Shown here: positions 62,765 through 64,000 of the stretch, piece by piece
Layout of the letters: each line of letters opens with the position of its first letter
Position numbering within the stretch: the first letter of the stretch is position 1
From: an uncultured Craurococcus sp.
GTDB taxonomy: Bacteria; Pseudomonadota; Alphaproteobacteria; Acetobacterales; Acetobacteraceae
Direction: 5' to 3'
NCBI GenBank assembly: GCA_902805545.1
Contig: CADCTD010000001.1
Location: 62,001 to 126,000 of the forward strand
Length of the DNA: 64,000 nt
Made by a program: the position numbers and the translations under genes
The notes under the pieces: generated by a model
Databases searched by the model: none
What the model was told of the DNA's origin: nothing
What the model saw: only the letters and a program-made list of their open reading frames with translations

Positions 62765-64000
62765 TCTTCGGCCCTACCCCGCTCGACGAGGCACGCGGCG
62801 CCGTCCTCGCCCATACCGTCCGCCTGCCCGGCCGGGTGCTGAAGAAGGGGACGGTGCTCGACCAGGGCGCCATCGCCGCCTTGCAGGGCGCGGGGCTCGG
62901 CAGCGTCATCGCCGCCCGGCTGGAGTCCGGCGAGGTGCCGGAGGACGAGGCCGCGGACCGCCTCTCCAATGCGCTGATGGGCCCGCTGCTTGCCCGCTCG
63001 CGCGCCTCCACCGGCCGGGTCAACATCCTGGCCGATGCCGCCGGGCTGCTGGTGGTCGACCCCACCACCATCAACCGCCTGAACGCGCTCGACGAGTCGC
63101 TCACCGTCGCCACCCTCGCCTCGCATATCCCCGTCTCGGCGAAGGAGATGCTGGCGACCATCAAGGTCATCCCCTTCGCCACCCCCGGCCCGGTGCTGGA
63201 AGTGGCCGAGTTGATCGCCCGCACCGGCCCGCCCGCCCTCTCGCTGCATCCCTTCCGCCCGCTGAAGGTCGGCCTCGTGCTGACCGAGCTGCCCGGGGTG
63301 AAGGAGAGCGTGATGGAAGGCGCCATCGAGGCGACGCGGGACCGGGTGGAGGCGCTCTGCGGCAGCCTCCTTCCCCCCGAGCGAACCCGGCACGAGACGC
63401 AACCGATCTCCGATGCGCTGAACCGCCTGCGCCGCGCCGGGGCCGAGCTGCTGCTGATCGCCGGCGCCTCCGCCGTGGTGGACAGGCGCGACGTCGGCCC
63501 GGCCGGCATCGTCCGCTCCGGCGGCGCGATCGATCATTTCGGCATGCCGGTCGATCCCGGCAACCTGATCTGCCTCGGCCGCATCGACGCGATCCCGGCC
63601 CTCGTCCTCCCCGGCTGCGCCAAGTCGCCGAAGCTGAACGGCATCGACTGGATCCTCCAGCGCCTCTTCGCCGGCCTGCCGGTGACGCCGCGCGATGTCA
63701 TGGGCATGGGCGTCGGCGGCCTGCTGAAGGAGATGGAGGCCCGCCCCCTGCCCCGCGACCACGCCCCGCAGCCCGCCGGTCCCGCCCCGCGCCGCGGCCG
63801 CAAGCTGGCGGCCCTGGTGCTGGCCGCCGGGCGCAGCCGCCGCATGGCGCCGCTCAACAAGCTGCTGGTGCAGGACGACCAGGGCGTCCCCATGGTCGCC
63901 CGCGTGGTGGACAACGCGCTCGCCTCCCGCGCACGCCCCGTGGTGGTGGTCACCGGCTACGAGCATGAGCGGGTGGAGGCGGCGCTCGCCGGCCGCCCCG
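62761..64000 (+). CDS. Molybdopterin-binding / MocA-type nucleotidyltransferase fusion (3' end outside window)
   Basis: Open reading from ATG 62761 (overlapping the upstream stop by ATGA) to the window end with no stop, at least 413 codons. The N-terminal 340 residues are a MoeA/MogA-like molybdopterin-binding domain (IFGPTPLDEARGAVLAHTV, IAGASAVVDRRDVGPAGIV, GMPVDPGNL). A NTP transferase domain follows, with LAALVLAAGRSRRMAPLNKLLV. Such fusions cytidylylate Moco for xanthine oxidase-family enzymes. It completes the cox-type cassette seen here; the structural coxMSL genes are not in the window. Confidence 0.85.
   Translation, partial: MIFGPTPLDEARGAVLAHTVRLPGRVLKKGTVLDQGAIAALQGAGLGSVIAARLESGEVPEDEAADRLSNALMGPLLARSRASTGRVNILADAAGLLVVDPTTINRLNALDESLTVATLASHIPVSAKEMLATIKVIPFATPGPVLEVAELIARTGPPALSLHPFRPLKVGLVLTELPGVKESVMEGAIEATRDRVEALCGSLLPPERTRHETQPISDALNRLRRAGAELLLIAGASAVVDRRDVGPAGIVRSGGAIDHFGMPVDPGNLICLGRIDAIPALVLPGCAKSPKLNGIDWILQRLFAGLPVTPRDVMGMGVGGLLKEMEARPLPRDHAPQPAGPAPRRGRKLAALVLAAGRSRRMAPLNKLLVQDDQGVPMVARVVDNALASRARPVVVVTGYEHERVEAALAGRP

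Overview
The window is very GC-rich DNA, packed with short-spaced, often stop/start-overlapping genes (many ATGA, GTGA or TTGA junctions). It contains one clear set of chromosomal housekeeping genes. The gene families and their order (ntrX, D-amino-acid transaminase, HAD phosphatase, hfq, hflX; the lytic transglycosylase, rlpA, dacC, tmk, holB, metG, tatD, MBL run; and a CO-dehydrogenase-type maturation cassette) point to an alphaproteobacterium, most likely Acetobacterales close to Roseomonas. That placement is inferred from family resemblance, not from a search.

Layout. Positions 1-4574 (+) hold the 3' end of ntrX, a D-amino-acid transaminase, a HAD phosphatase, hfq, hflX and an inositol-monophosphatase family gene. 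Positions 4622-7921 (+) hold a pirin and an unusual hybrid histidine kinase whose sensor is a THI5/NMT1-type periplasmic binding domain. At 8062-9909 (-) lie mazG and an MBL hydrolase, separated by an AT-rich spot with several DnaA-box-like 9-mers. Positions 9112-17091 (-) form a cell-wall, replication and translation run. Positions 17193-24185 hold prpD-like, nrdR-glyA-rpiB (-), and metZ-hemB-SDR (+). Positions 24291-28445 (-) hold an alpha/beta hydrolase, a CoA-transferase, a frameshifted remnant of a MatC-like dicarboxylate carrier, and malonyl-CoA decarboxylase. Positions 28526-33842 hold an aldehyde dehydrogenase, a glycerophosphodiesterase with two C-terminal repeats, a methyltransferase remnant, a small lipoprotein and an LLM-class oxidoreductase. 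Positions 33943-39503 hold an AceE-like transketolase (-) and a three-gene signalling operon (+). Positions 39500-44307 hold an LpxR-like lipid A deacylase, tRNA-Ser, serine dehydratase and a molybdopterin oxidoreductase. Positions 44301-54083 hold an esterase, an M20 amidohydrolase, a degenerate GGDEF protein, an SDR-MATE operon with a palindromic operator, a DsbA-like isomerase, an aldo/keto reductase, dadA with a divergent AsnC regulator, and an aldose epimerase. Positions 54087-58584 hold two tRNAs, a complex I accessory subunit, an orphan amino-acid binding protein, a NIPSNAP protein, an LLM oxidoreductase and a methylisocitrate lyase family gene. Positions 58846-64000 hold a seven-gene coxG-coxD-coxE-xdhC-xdhC-mocA-like maturation cassette that runs off the window.

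No intact insertion sequence, prophage or CRISPR array is visible. Signs of genome decay are limited to three pseudogene fragments (26565-26964, about 32003-32412, 49313-49519) and a partial copy of a tRNA 3' end. The points most worth a second look are the DnaA-box cluster near 9.0 kb, the THI5-sensor kinase, the eroded malonate locus, the repeat-tailed phosphodiesterase and the cox-type cassette.
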